From Sphingomonas hylomeconis (GTDB lineage: Bacteria > Pseudomonadota > Alphaproteobacteria > Sphingomonadales > Sphingomonadaceae), in NCBI RefSeq assembly GCF_025370105.1, contig NZ_JANQBK010000006.1, positions 1 through 64,000 of the forward strand: a DNA stretch of 64,000 nt, read 5' to 3'. Position numbers and translations under genes: made by a program. Shown in pieces: positions 51,141 to 59,212 of the stretch (within the stretch, counting starts at the first letter, position 1; each line of letters opens with the position of its first letter). The notes beneath the pieces are model-generated. The model was given only the letters and a program-made list of their open reading frames with translations. It had not been told where the DNA came from and did no database searches.

Positions 51141-51244
51141 GGGCGCTCCGCCCGGCGCATCGCGGCATAGCTTAGAAGTGCAAGTGCCCCGCTCGCGCCG
51201 AGCACCACGGCATAAGCGGCGATGACAAATGGCCAGGGGTTCAT
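51137..51244 (-). CDS. ccmD: Small heme exporter protein CcmD
   Basis: A 35-residue single-span membrane protein, MNPWPFVIAAYAVVLGASGA followed by a second hydrophobic half and a basic C-terminus (MRRAERP). The tiny size, the WPFVIAAYA start and the position between ccmC and ccmE identify CcmD, which helps release holo-CcmE from CcmC. The ATG overlaps the ccmC stop (ATGA) and its stop overlaps the ccmE start. Confidence 0.9.
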   Translation of the reverse strand: MNPWPFVIAAYAVVLGASGALALLSYAAMRRAERP

Positions 51245-51975
51245 GCCGCCATCCTGCGCATCCGCGCCTCGGCCTTGGCCAAAGCGAGCATCGTGCGCAT
51301 GCGCATCAGCACGATCGCGGCGAAGAACAAGGTGAAGCCGATCAGCGTCAGCCAGAGCGGCCACAGGATCGACGCGTCGATGCTCGAGCTGGTCAGGCCG
51401 ATGCTCTGCCCCTGGTGTAGCGTGTTCCACCACACGACCGAATAGCGGATGATCGGCAGCAGCACCGATCCGGCGACGCCGTAGAGCGCCGGGATACGCC
51501 CATCGCCGCCGCGATCGGCGTCGGCGCGGGCCAGCGCCATATAGCCGAGATAGACGAAGAACAGCAGCAGCATGCTGGTCAGCCGCCCGTCCCATTGCCA
51601 CCAGGTGCCCCAAGTCGGGCGGCCCCAGATCGAGCCGGTGGCGAGGCACAAAGCGGCGAACACCGCGCCGGGCAGCGCGATGGCGCGCGCGGCGATCGCG
51701 GCGAGCGGGTGACGCCAGACGAGGAAGACGATGCTGGAGATGGCGATGCCGCTCCATCCGCCCATGCCGAGCCAGGCGGTCGGCACGTGGATGTACATGA
51801 TCCGCACCGTCTCGCCCTGCAGGTAATCGGGCGGGGTGAGCGTCAGGCCCGCCCAACTGCCGAGCAGGATCAACGCCGCCCCCGCCAGCAGCAAAACCGG
51901 CGTCAGCGGTCGCGCGATCTTGAGGAAGCGCGCAGGATTGGCAAGGGCGTGAATGCTGGGCACTATGCGCCTCAT
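51241..51975 (-). CDS. ccmC: Heme handling protein CcmC
   Basis: A 244-residue membrane protein of six spans. MYIHVPTAWLGMGGW contains the first conserved heme-ligand His, GRPTWGTWWQWDGRLTSMLL is the WWD motif (WGxxWxWD), and RYSVVWWNTLHQG contains the second His. It loads heme onto CcmE. It is the first gene of the visible ccm operon; ccmA and ccmB, normally nearby, are not in the window. The convergent or divergent neighbour upstream is the unrelated HAD gene. Confidence 0.96.
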   Translation of the reverse strand: MRRIVPSIHALANPARFLKIARPLTPVLLLAGAALILLGSWAGLTLTPPDYLQGETVRIMYIHVPTAWLGMGGWSGIAISSIVFLVWRHPLAAIAARAIALPGAVFAALCLATGSIWGRPTWGTWWQWDGRLTSMLLLFFVYLGYMALARADADRGGDGRIPALYGVAGSVLLPIIRYSVVWWNTLHQGQSIGLTSSSIDASILWPLWLTLIGFTLFFAAIVLMRMRTMLALAKAEARMRRMAA

Positions 51976-52079
51976 CTAGAGCGACTTTTGATGCTACTCA
52001 ACTGTGCTTGAAATGCCAGCGGGCACCATCGCGCGCGCCGCGGGTTATTGCCGTTCCCCCCTATACGCCGAGGATTGTC

Positions 52080-52826
52080 ATGAAACGCCTGGTTGCCTTT
52101 GATCTGGATGGAACGCTCGCCGAAAGCAAGCAGGCGCTGGAGCCGGACATGGCGGGGCTGCTGGCCGATCTTGCCGGGCAGGTCGCGGTCGCGGTGATCT
52201 CGGGCGGGGACTGGCCGCAGTTCGAAAAGCAGATCATCGCGCGGCTGCCGCAGGACGCCGATCTCAGCCGGTTGTTCATCATGCCGACCACGGGGACGAA
52301 ATTGTACCGGCTGCAGGCTGGCGGCTGGACGCGGATCTATGCAGACATCTTCACGACCGAGGAACGCGACAGCATCATCGCGGCGCTGGACGATGCCAGC
52401 CGGCAGACCGGGCAGTCGGAGGAAAAGACCTGGGGGCAGCAGATCGAGGATCGCGGCAGCCAGATCACCTTCTCGGCTTTGGGCCAGGAAGCGCCGATCG
52501 ACGCCAAGAAGGCGTGGGATCCGGACTTCGCCAAGCGCAAGCGGATGCAGGCGATCGTGCAGGGGCAGCTGACAGGCTTTGCGATCAATGTCGGCGGATC
52601 GACCTCGATCGACATCACGCGCGAGGGCACGGACAAAGCGAGCGCGATGCGCGCGCTTGCCGAGCATTCGGGGATCGCCACCCAGGACATGCTGTTCCTC
52701 GGCGACGCGATCTATCCGGGCGGGAACGATTATGCCGTCAAGGCAGCGGGGATCGACACGCTGACGGTGCGCGATCCGGCGCAGACGATGACCGCGATCG
52801 CGGCGATGCTGGCGTTCCTGGGGTGA
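52080..52826 (+). CDS. HAD-IIB family phosphatase (phosphomannomutase-like)
   Basis: A 248-residue HAD hydrolase: motif I AFDLDGTLAESK, motif II VAVISGGDWPQ, motif III Lys probably in KASAMRALAEH, and motif IV MLFLGDAIYPGGNDYAV. The C2-type cap with FAINVGGSTSIDITREGTDK resembles eukaryotic-type phosphomannomutase/sucrose-phosphatase-like members. GAGGA 6 bp before the ATG supports the start. The substrate is unknown. It is followed at once by a ~110-bp palindromic repeat. Confidence 0.87.
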   Translation: MKRLVAFDLDGTLAESKQALEPDMAGLLADLAGQVAVAVISGGDWPQFEKQIIARLPQDADLSRLFIMPTTGTKLYRLQAGGWTRIYADIFTTEERDSIIAALDDASRQTGQSEEKTWGQQIEDRGSQITFSALGQEAPIDAKKAWDPDFAKRKRMQAIVQGQLTGFAINVGGSTSIDITREGTDKASAMRALAEHSGIATQDMLFLGDAIYPGGNDYAVKAAGIDTLTVRDPAQTMTAIAAMLAFLG

Positions 52827-52829
52827 AGA

Positions 52830-52940
52830 ACTCCCCTCCCTGCAAGGGAGGGGGCGGGGGTGGGTAGGACCTTTCCGAAACGCAGGCGTCGGCGACGGCG
52901 TCGACCCACCCCCCTGCCCCCTCCCTTTCAGGGAGGGGAG
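52830..52940. repeat. ~110-bp nested-palindrome element, copy 1
   Basis: The element starts ACTCCCCTCCCTGCAAGGGA and ends AGGGAGGGGAG. It is itself a large inverted repeat: outer CTCCCCTCCCT / AGGGAGGGGAG and inner GGGGGTGGGT / ACCCACCCCC arms, with smaller hairpins at each end. Copy 2 at 61384-61494 shares the same architecture and most bases, including the central CCGAAACGC. It lies between the HAD gene and the convergent dehydrogenase. Confidence 0.8.
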
Positions 52941-52944
52941 AAGG

Positions 52945-53997
52945 TCAGCCCCTTCCGATCAGCCGTCGCGCGATCTGGTCGGCGACATCCGAGCTCGGCG
53001 CGCCCGAGCGATCGGCTTCGTCCCACACTTCGATCAGGCGAGTCGGGATGCGCTCGATCCGCGCCATCACCTCGGCTTCGTCGCCGTGCCCCAGATATTC
53101 GAGCCCGACATTGATGATGCCGCCGGCGTTGATCACGTAATCCGGCGCGTAGAGGATGCCGCGCGCGGCCAGACGGGCGCCATCCTCGCGAGTCGCGAGC
53201 TGATTGTTGGCGCCGCCGGCGACGACCTTGGTGTTGAGCGCGTCGATCGACTGTTCGGTGAAGATCGCGCCCAGCGCGTTGGGGCTGACGACATCCGCGT
53301 CGATCGCCAGGATTTCATCGGCCGCGACGGTCCGGGCGCCGAGCTGTTCGGCCAGCGCCGTGGCGCGGCCCGCATCGACGTCCGCCAGCGTCAATCGCGC
53401 GCCATCCTTGGCCAGCAATTTGGCGAGGCCGCCGCCGACGCTGCCGACGCCCTGGATCGCGACATGCACGCCCTGCATCGAATCGGCGCCGAGACCGCGC
53501 TTGGCCGCCGCCTTGACGCCGAGATAGACGCCGTGCGCGGTATAGGGGCCGGGATCGCCGCCAGCGCTGCCCGCCGCGACCGGCAGGCCGGAGACGTGGC
53601 GCGTCTGCGTCGCGATCACCTTCATGCGCGCTTCCGACATGCCGACATCTTCCGCGGTGACATATTTGCCGCCGAGCGATTCGACCGCGCGGCCGAACGC
53701 CTCGAGCTGCGCCTGCGTGATCGTGTCGCCCGGATTGGCGGCGAGCACGACGCCCTTGCCGCCGCCCATCGGCAGACCGGCCATCGCATTCTTGAAGCTC
53801 ATGCCGCGCGACAGGCGCAGCGCATCGGTGATCGCGCGATCGCTATCGCCATAATGCCAGAAGCGCACGCCGCCGGCTGCCGGCCCGAGATGCGTCGAAT
53901 GGACCGCAATCACCGCCTGTAGGCCGCTGGCCGCGTCGGTGAACAGGTGCACGCCTTCGTGCGCGTCGAAGTCGGGGAAACCCCAGCTGGCTGTCAT
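52945..53997 (-). CDS. Glu/Leu/Phe/Val dehydrogenase, leucine-dehydrogenase type
   Basis: A 350-residue NAD-dependent amino acid dehydrogenase. N-terminal substrate domain: LGPAAGGVRFWHYGDSDRA, then MSFKNAMAGLPMGGGKGVVL with the substrate-binding and catalytic Lys residues. GKYVTAEDVGMSEARM follows, and the nucleotide fold is VAIQGVGSVGGGLAKLLAKD. Length about 350 and the PMGGGKG pattern point to leucine dehydrogenase rather than glutamate dehydrogenase (over 400). It would catabolise branched-chain amino acids. The start at 53997 has only a weak GAGAT ribosome-like sequence. tRNA-His lies 22 bp upstream. Confidence 0.92.
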   Translation of the reverse strand: MTASWGFPDFDAHEGVHLFTDAASGLQAVIAVHSTHLGPAAGGVRFWHYGDSDRAITDALRLSRGMSFKNAMAGLPMGGGKGVVLAANPGDTITQAQLEAFGRAVESLGGKYVTAEDVGMSEARMKVIATQTRHVSGLPVAAGSAGGDPGPYTAHGVYLGVKAAAKRGLGADSMQGVHVAIQGVGSVGGGLAKLLAKDGARLTLADVDAGRATALAEQLGARTVAADEILAIDADVVSPNALGAIFTEQSIDALNTKVVAGGANNQLATREDGARLAARGILYAPDYVINAGGIINVGLEYLGHGDEAEVMARIERIPTRLIEVWDEADRSGAPSSDVADQIARRLIGRG

Positions 53998-54019
53998 GAT
54001 TTGATCTCGGGGAAAAGAA

Positions 54020-54097
54020 TGGGGCGACCGACGGGACTTGAACCCGCAACATCCGGCATCACAAGCCGACGCTCTAACCAATTGAACTACGATCGCC
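54020..54097 (-). tRNA. tRNA-His (GTG anticodon) with encoded G-1
   Basis: The minus strand gives a 78-nt cloverleaf with CCA encoded. Anticodon loop TTGTGAT sits in stem TCGGC/GCCGG, so the anticodon is GTG. The seven-pair acceptor stem is GCGATCG against CGGTCGC, with an extra 5' G facing C73. This is the G-1:C73 identity pair of classical bacterial tRNA-His. T arm GCGGG-TTCAAGT-CCCGT. Confidence 0.93.
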
Positions 54098-54170
54098 GCA
54101 GAGCGAGCGCCCCTAGCGGGTGCAGGGTGGCGGCGTCAAGATTGCGCGCACGGTCTTTTACAAGTGCCGC

Positions 54171-54710
54171 TCAAAAACGCAGCGCGACCGAAACCCCGCC
54201 CGACCGAGTATCGCCCCAGGGGACCACCCGGACATTGTCGTTCAATCTGCGCGTGAGCAGCAGGCCCGATGCCTCGCCGATCGCCGCACCGGCCAGCACG
54301 TCGCCCCAGCGATGCCGGCGCGCCTGGACCCGCGACACGCCGACGAACACCGCCACCACCTGCGCCGGCAGGCCGATCTTCCAGCCATAGCGGTTGTGCA
54401 GCGTCGCCGCCGCGGCGAACGACGCCGAGCTATGGCCGGAGGGAAAACTATGCTGATCGCTGCCATCGGGGCGGCGCGACCTGATCGTCTGCTTGAGCGC
54501 CGTGGTGACGACGAAGGCGCCGCCGATGCTCGCCAGCGCCTGCAGGTCACCCTTCCAGTCGCCCTTGGCGGCGGGCAGCGCCAGCGCGGTGACGACCAGC
54601 ACGTCACGCGCGACGCTGCCGGAGGTATCCCAGGCCTTGGTATCGCGCGCCGTCGCTGGCGGCGCGATTGTCGCGCTAATTGCACAGACTATGCCGATCG
54701 GTAGCCGCAT
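54171..54710 (-). CDS. PAP2-family acid phosphatase / lipid phosphatase
   Basis: A 179-residue protein with an N-terminal signal-like stretch (MRLPIGIVCAISATIAPPATA). The three PAP2 motifs are intact: KQTIRSRRPDGS (KxxxxxxRP), SFPSGHSSASFAAAATL (PSGH) and VGVSRVQARRHRWGDVLAGA (SRxxxxxHxxxD). The ends form a membrane-associated or periplasmic enzyme. It could dephosphorylate phosphatidic acid, undecaprenyl diphosphate or similar lipids; sequence cannot say which. It precedes the tRNA-His gene on the other side and is followed upstream by a REP-like pair. Confidence 0.9.
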   Translation of the reverse strand: MRLPIGIVCAISATIAPPATARDTKAWDTSGSVARDVLVVTALALPAAKGDWKGDLQALASIGGAFVVTTALKQTIRSRRPDGSDQHSFPSGHSSASFAAAATLHNRYGWKIGLPAQVVAVFVGVSRVQARRHRWGDVLAGAAIGEASGLLLTRRLNDNVRVVPWGDTRSGGVSVALRF

Positions 54711-54745
54711 ATCCCTCGTCTCCGGGCGCCGGAAATGACCAAGTC

Positions 54746-54822
54746 GTTCTCTTGCGAAGGCAGGAGTCCAGGATTGCAAAAGCGGCGCTTTGGGCTCTGG
54801 GCCCCTGCTTTCGCAGGGGAAC
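54746..54822. repeat. REP-like inverted palindrome pair upstream of the PAP2 gene
   Basis: 26-bp arms at 54746-54771 and 54797-54822 pair with 21 of 26 matches. They carry the GCGAAGGCAGGAG / CCCCTGCTTTCGCAGGGG sequence family. It lies between gspN and the PAP2 gene in a 139-bp gap that shows no other signal. Confidence 0.75.
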
Positions 54823-54849
54823 CACGCGCCTATACGCACCGCCTGTGCA

Positions 54850-55569
54850 TCAGAATGTGCCTTCGACCGCCAGCGTATACCCGGCGTCGGTCGGGCGGAA
54901 GCCACTCAGTACGAGTTTGGCACCCGCGGCCGGATCGCCCGGGCGCACCGAGATTTCGGCACGAAAGCGGCCCGTCTGCCACAGGTGGATCGTGGCAGCC
55001 TCGCTGCCCGACTGGCTGACCAGTGGCAGCAGCAAGGCGCCCGATTCGCATTTGGCAGTGCCGCTCATGCCCTGGCTGAGCGGGATGCCCGCGACATCGC
55101 CCGCCAGCGTCGCGCGGACCCGCCCCTCGGCGCGCGCGCAATTGCCATCGGCGAAGTGCACGCTGACATCGTCGAGATCGATTGCGGTGACCGGCACCGG
55201 CGCAAACACCGTGCCGGCGGAGAGCGAGGCGGTCATGTCGTCGACGCTCAGGCTGTGCCGGCTGACGCCGACCGCGCCGTGCAACGCGCGGGTCTTTTCC
55301 CGCCCGTCGAGCGTGACGCGCGCCTGGCCGACCAGCAGGTGCAGCGGCGAGACCCGCGCGCGCAGATCGCCGACCGCGAGTTCGCCGAACCGTGCCTCGG
55401 TCAGCGCGCCCCACCAGACGCTGCCGTCGACGGCACGCGCCGTCAGCCCCTGTTCGCCGACACCGATCCAGCCAAGCACCAGCCGCATCGGCAGGAAGGC
55501 CAGCAGCGCGACGACGAACGCGGCGGCGAACAGCAGCCCCGGGCCGGTGGTCAAGCGAATCCGCCTCAT
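54850..55569 (-). CDS. gspN: Type II secretion protein GspN
   Basis: A 239-residue protein. It has one N-terminal membrane anchor (LTTGPGLLFAAAFVVALLAF) and a periplasmic domain: GVGEQGLTARAVDGSVWWGALTEA, the typical GspN start motif, and ALLLPLVSQSG toward the end. GspN is an accessory inner-membrane component of the general secretion system. Overlaps gspM by four bases and ends the operon. Confidence 0.88.
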   Translation of the reverse strand: MRRIRLTTGPGLLFAAAFVVALLAFLPMRLVLGWIGVGEQGLTARAVDGSVWWGALTEARFGELAVGDLRARVSPLHLLVGQARVTLDGREKTRALHGAVGVSRHSLSVDDMTASLSAGTVFAPVPVTAIDLDDVSVHFADGNCARAEGRVRATLAGDVAGIPLSQGMSGTAKCESGALLLPLVSQSGSEAATIHLWQTGRFRAEISVRPGDPAAGAKLVLSGFRPTDAGYTLAVEGTF

Positions 55570-56045
55570 ATGCCGCGTGCCTTCAGGGTCATCTGGGCGG
55601 CGACCGTCTGATCGCCATTATTGGTGATGTTCAGCGAATCGACCAGGATGCCGCTCCGTTCGAGATCACCGATCCAGCCGAGCAACGCGCCGGGGCGGGC
55701 CGAACCGATGGCGATCTGGACGCGATCGCCGCCGACCGGATTGACCAGCGACAGCGGAAAGCCGGCATCGTTGGCGCGGGTGCGGATGATCGCGTCGAGC
55801 GGACCACCGAGTGCCGCCGGACGATCGCGCTGCAGATCCTGCAGCACCTTGAGCCGGGCCTGCGTCTCGCCCATCCGCACCACCGCATCGGCATGGCGCT
55901 CTTTGGCCGAGGACAGGCCGTCGGTCACCGGCAGGATGATCGCGACCCACAACAGCGTCAGCGCGGCGAGCCCCGCCATGATGAGCAGCAGGCGCTTTTC
56001 GCGCAACGAGCGGCCGTCGAACCAAGTCTTGAATTGCGCGATCAT
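55566..56045 (-). CDS. gspM: Type II secretion protein GspM
   Basis: A 159-residue bitopic inner-membrane protein. It reads MIAQFKTWFDGRSLREKRLL, then a membrane span LLIMAGLAALTLLWVAIILPV, a coiled stretch and a small periplasmic ferredoxin-like domain that ends QMTLKARGI. This is the normal GspM architecture. It partners with GspL in the assembly platform. Starts overlapping the gspL stop by four bases. Confidence 0.9.
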   Translation of the reverse strand: MIAQFKTWFDGRSLREKRLLLIMAGLAALTLLWVAIILPVTDGLSSAKERHADAVVRMGETQARLKVLQDLQRDRPAALGGPLDAIIRTRANDAGFPLSLVNPVGGDRVQIAIGSARPGALLGWIGDLERSGILVDSLNITNNGDQTVAAQMTLKARGI

Positions 56046-57136
56046 GGCATGCTCACCGTCAGCGTTCCCGACACGCGGCCATTGGCCGATTCCAGCGTGC
56101 TCAGCCGGGCGACGAAGCCCTGCGCCTCGATCCGCGTACGCAGATCGGTCGCCTGGCCTTCGCCCGGTGCGGAGATGGTCGCGCGGACATCGCCATTGGG
56201 GTCGAACGCCAGCGCGGTCACTTCGCTGCCCGGCACCGCGCGGATCGCCGAAAGCAAGGCGGCGGCGGTGCGGCTGAAGCCGAGGCCGCCACCGCGCAGC
56301 CGCGCCAGCCGTTCGGTCAGCTGGCGATCGGCATCGTTGACCGTCTCGCCGCGCGGCAGGCCCTGGCGAGCGAGCTGCTCGGCACGCTGCTCGAGCAGAT
56401 CGGCGGCGACATTGTATTTGAGGATCGAGACCAGACTGATGATCAGCGTGACGGTAAGGATCGCCAGCGACAGCCAGCCGAGCCGGCGGACCAACGGCCA
56501 ATCGATCGCAAAGCGCCGGCGGCGCGCGAATGCGCCCTGGCGCAGATCGAGCGCCGGATTGCCGATCGCGGCGACGATCGCGGCGTCCAGCGCATCGCGC
56601 TCCAGCACGGCCGGCGCCACGCCACCGGTAACGAGTTCGGTCAGCCGTGCTTCGTCGGCGAACCCGCTGGTCGGCCCGCGCACGACGCCCTCGCCGCCCA
56701 GATCGGCGCGCAGATAGCCTTCATCGGGGCGCGGCAGCAGCATCGGCGCGGGCAGCATCGACAGCGGATCGACGCCCTGCGCGGCTAGCGCCGCCAGCCA
56801 GTGGTGCATCTGCAGCGTCGATACGACACCGATCGGCCGTTCGGCATTGTCACCCTCCCGGCCGACCGCGACGTGCAGTTCGCCGATCGGCGAAGCACTG
56901 GCGTCCGCCGCGAGCAGGCGCGCGGCGGTGACCGACTGCGCGACCGAGCGATCGGGCAATTCAGCCCAGTGCAGCGTCACCGCATCGGCAGGCACGACGG
57001 CGACCGGCGGCGGCGCATCCGGATCGAGATCTGCCGGAAAGCCCTCGCCGCGCGCGCGGACGCCATTATCGGCGATGCGCAGCCAGCGCCACGGCACGTC
57101 TGCGACGGGCAGGAACAGGACCAACGTGTCGCTCAT
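56042..57136 (-). CDS. gspL: Type II secretion protein GspL
   Basis: A 364-residue protein with a cytosolic actin-like N-terminal domain (LVLFLPVADVPWRWLRIAD, ARLLAADASASPIGELHVAV), one membrane span near residue 245 (LGWLSLAILTVTLIISLVSI) and a periplasmic ferredoxin-like domain (VRATISAPGEGQATDLRTRI). It recruits the ATPase GspE to the membrane. ATG at 57136 overlaps the gspK stop. Confidence 0.9.
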   Translation of the reverse strand: MSDTLVLFLPVADVPWRWLRIADNGVRARGEGFPADLDPDAPPPVAVVPADAVTLHWAELPDRSVAQSVTAARLLAADASASPIGELHVAVGREGDNAERPIGVVSTLQMHHWLAALAAQGVDPLSMLPAPMLLPRPDEGYLRADLGGEGVVRGPTSGFADEARLTELVTGGVAPAVLERDALDAAIVAAIGNPALDLRQGAFARRRRFAIDWPLVRRLGWLSLAILTVTLIISLVSILKYNVAADLLEQRAEQLARQGLPRGETVNDADRQLTERLARLRGGGLGFSRTAAALLSAIRAVPGSEVTALAFDPNGDVRATISAPGEGQATDLRTRIEAQGFVARLSTLESANGRVSGTLTVSMP

Positions 57137-58125
57137 GACGGCTCCCCCCAGGAGCGCGACACCAAGCGTGCCGGTAAAGTGGTGGCATCGATCGTCGAGC
57201 GCTGCTCGAGCTCGGTCGCGCCGAGCGCGACATCGACCTGGAGCGCGAACCAGCGCGTCGTCACCCCGGTCTGCGCGATGGCATCGGGCGACGGCGTGAT
57301 GGCGCTCTGCGCGGGCAGCTTCCAGAACGCCTCGACGCTTTCGAAACCCTGTGGCGGGCGCTTGAGCAGCAACTGGCGCGCGGCATCGATGCCGAGCGTA
57401 TCGGGGAGCAGCATTGCGAACAAAGGGGCCTGCTCCGGCATGAGCGTGTTGACGTTGATTTCGGCCGGCTTTGCCACGGGTAGCGCGCACAGCCAAGGGC
57501 GCAGCCGCGCGTACGTTTCGGGCGTGACGCCGGCGACCGCGCGCAACTCGCTGATATCGGCGACCAGCGTGTTGGCGGTGCGATAGGGCACCGCCGCGCC
57601 GGTATAGGCGCCGTCCTCCGCCCCGCCGGCCAGCGGCGCAGTGTCGCTATCGATCCAGTCGGTCGCGGCATCGGCAATGCCGTCGCTGAGCGATGCAGGC
57701 ACGCCGACAAGCCGCATCAGCCGCGCGAACTGCAGCGTCGCGGCGGGATTGGCGACATAGGTGCCGGGATCGGTTTCGCTCACCAGCCCGTTGAGGTTGA
57801 AGCAATTGCCCCCGTCCCGGACGCGGGCGGTGGCGAGCCCGCCGGGCACCGGCAGGCGGAACGGCTTGCCGCTCCACCCGCCGGCCAGCGTCACGCGCTT
57901 GCCCGCCTGGCCGAGCAGGTCGTTGACCTTGGTCAGCGCGAGCGTCTCGGCGGCATAGCCATAGGCACGCGCCTGTTCGCCGGCGGCAGCGTTGCCGGCG
58001 AGGCGGGTCGACAGGCGCAGCTTTTCCAGCGCGGTGGCGGCCAGCACCGAGATCACCGCGACGAGCAGCAACACCATCAGCAGCGCGGCGCCACGCTCGC
58101 GGGGGGAATGACGATCAGCCGGCAT
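57133..58125 (-). CDS. gspK: Type II secretion minor pseudopilin GspK
   Basis: A 330-residue minor pseudopilin. Leader and helix: ERGAALLMVLLLVAVISVLA, where the residue after the processing Gly is Ala rather than Phe and the conserved Glu5 is missing, as usual for GspK. The globular part has ARVRDGGNCFNLNGLV with the calcium-binding-like NCFNLN segment and PAEINVNTLMPEQAP. It caps the pseudopilus with GspI/GspJ. The frame begins at 58125, overlapping gspJ by 11 bp. Confidence 0.92.
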   Translation of the reverse strand: MPADRHSPRERGAALLMVLLLVAVISVLAATALEKLRLSTRLAGNAAAGEQARAYGYAAETLALTKVNDLLGQAGKRVTLAGGWSGKPFRLPVPGGLATARVRDGGNCFNLNGLVSETDPGTYVANPAATLQFARLMRLVGVPASLSDGIADAATDWIDSDTAPLAGGAEDGAYTGAAVPYRTANTLVADISELRAVAGVTPETYARLRPWLCALPVAKPAEINVNTLMPEQAPLFAMLLPDTLGIDAARQLLLKRPPQGFESVEAFWKLPAQSAITPSPDAIAQTGVTTRWFALQVDVALGATELEQRSTIDATTLPARLVSRSWGEPS

Positions 58126-58738
58126 CGGCCGCCTTCACGGTCGGGCGGTAGCCCGAGCCGACCAGGAAGAGCTGGCGGAACGCGGTGCCGTCGGTGCGGA
58201 CGATGCTGAGTTCCAGCACCTGCGGTAGCGGCGCGCGCGGCGTACCCTGCCAGCGGTCGGTCCAGGCGCCGTCGATGCGGTAGCGCAGCCCGACCTGGCG
58301 GACATTGCCGAGCAGGGCGGCGGGCGGCAGCGGATCGGCCCCGTCGAGCATCGGATAGGCGATGCGCTCCAGCGTATCGTTGGCAAGGCGATATTCGACC
58401 TTCTGCGCCCCGGCCCGGCGGGCATCGTCGAGATTGCTCCAGCCGGCGCGGACCAGGCGAAGCATCGGCGACGCGTTCGAGCCGCTATCGCCGGTGAAGG
58501 CGGGGAGCAGATCGCCGGACTCGTTGCGCGTCTGGCGCAGCGTCGCCTGGGCGAGATCGGCCGACAGCGCGGCGGACAGGCGGTTGAGCGACGAGACGTC
58601 GTCGAGCCTTTCGCCGGTCGCGCCCTGCGCGCGCACGCTGAACGCCAGGATGGCGACGCCGGCGGCGGAGAGCATGCCGAAGATCATCAGCGAGATGAGC
58701 ATCTCGACCAAGGTGAAGCCGCGCTCCGACTTCGTCAT
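58115..58738 (-). CDS. gspJ: Type II secretion minor pseudopilin GspJ
   Basis: A 207-residue prepilin. The short leader MTKSERG is cut before FTLVEMLISLMIFGMLSAAG, with Glu5 present. The globular domain (LNRLSAALSADLAQATLRQT, QVLELSIVRTDGTAFRQLFL) is typical. Part of the pseudopilus tip with I and K. Start overlaps the gspI stop by ATGA. Confidence 0.92.
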   Translation of the reverse strand: MTKSERGFTLVEMLISLMIFGMLSAAGVAILAFSVRAQGATGERLDDVSSLNRLSAALSADLAQATLRQTRNESGDLLPAFTGDSGSNASPMLRLVRAGWSNLDDARRAGAQKVEYRLANDTLERIAYPMLDGADPLPPAALLGNVRQVGLRYRIDGAWTDRWQGTPRAPLPQVLELSIVRTDGTAFRQLFLVGSGYRPTVKAADAG

Positions 58739-59208
58739 GACGCGGTGACCGTCGCCGGCTGGGTCGCCGGGCGCACCACGGTGAGGCGGCCCTGCACCGT
58801 GCCGCCGGCATCCGCGACGGCGACCTCGATGCGCAGGATGCGGGCGTCGCCGGTCGGCGTGGTGACGCGAGTCCAGGCCCAGGCGCGGCCGCCATTGGTT
58901 TCCTGGCCGGTGGCCTTGCCGATCGCCGGCGGGCCGGTGTCGGTCAGCGCCTCGATCGCGACGTTGCGCGCGACCATCTGCGCGACGAGCGTCGAATCGA
59001 GGATCGTGGCGCCGCGGATCGTCGCGCCCTCGAGCCGGATCAGCGCCATCGCGGCGAGGCTGAACACGGCAAGCGCGACCATCATCTCGATCAGGGTGAA
59101 TCCGCTCGAGCGCAGCGGGGGCGCCCCCGCGCAGGCGGGGGCCCAGGGCCACGAGCGCAGCACTCCGTTAGCCTGGGCTCCTGCGTCCGCAGGAGCACGG
59201 TACGGCAT
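58735..59208 (-). CDS. gspI: Type II secretion minor pseudopilin GspI with REP-derived leader
   Basis: A 157-residue prepilin. Mature part: FTLIEMMVALAVFSLAAMAL with Glu5, then GspI features such as RNVAIEALTDTGPPAIGKA and RILRIEVAVADAGGTVQGRL. The predicted leader is unusually long, about 36 residues from the ATG at 59208 (MPYRAPADAGAQAN... to LRSSG), against 6-15 in most GspI. It is encoded by a REP-like palindrome pair. A GTG at 59163 would shorten it to 21 residues; no ATG lies nearer. Prepilin peptidase should still cut after the conserved Gly. Four bases separate it from the gspH stop. Confidence 0.85.
   Translation of the reverse strand: MPYRAPADAGAQANGVLRSWPWAPACAGAPPLRSSGFTLIEMMVALAVFSLAAMALIRLEGATIRGATILDSTLVAQMVARNVAIEALTDTGPPAIGKATGQETNGGRAWAWTRVTTPTGDARILRIEVAVADAGGTVQGRLTVVRPATQPATVTAS
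59119..59198. repeat. REP-like palindrome pair inside the 5' end of gspI
   Basis: Two palindromes in inverted orientation (about 59119-59147 and 59171-59198). They have the shared core GGGGGCCCAGG on one side and CCTGGGCTCCTG with CCGCAGGAGCAC on the other. They are of the same family as those at 46554 and 54746. Read on the minus strand they encode the Ala/Gly/Pro-rich gspI leader. Confidence 0.7.
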
Positions 59209-59212
59209 AGGC

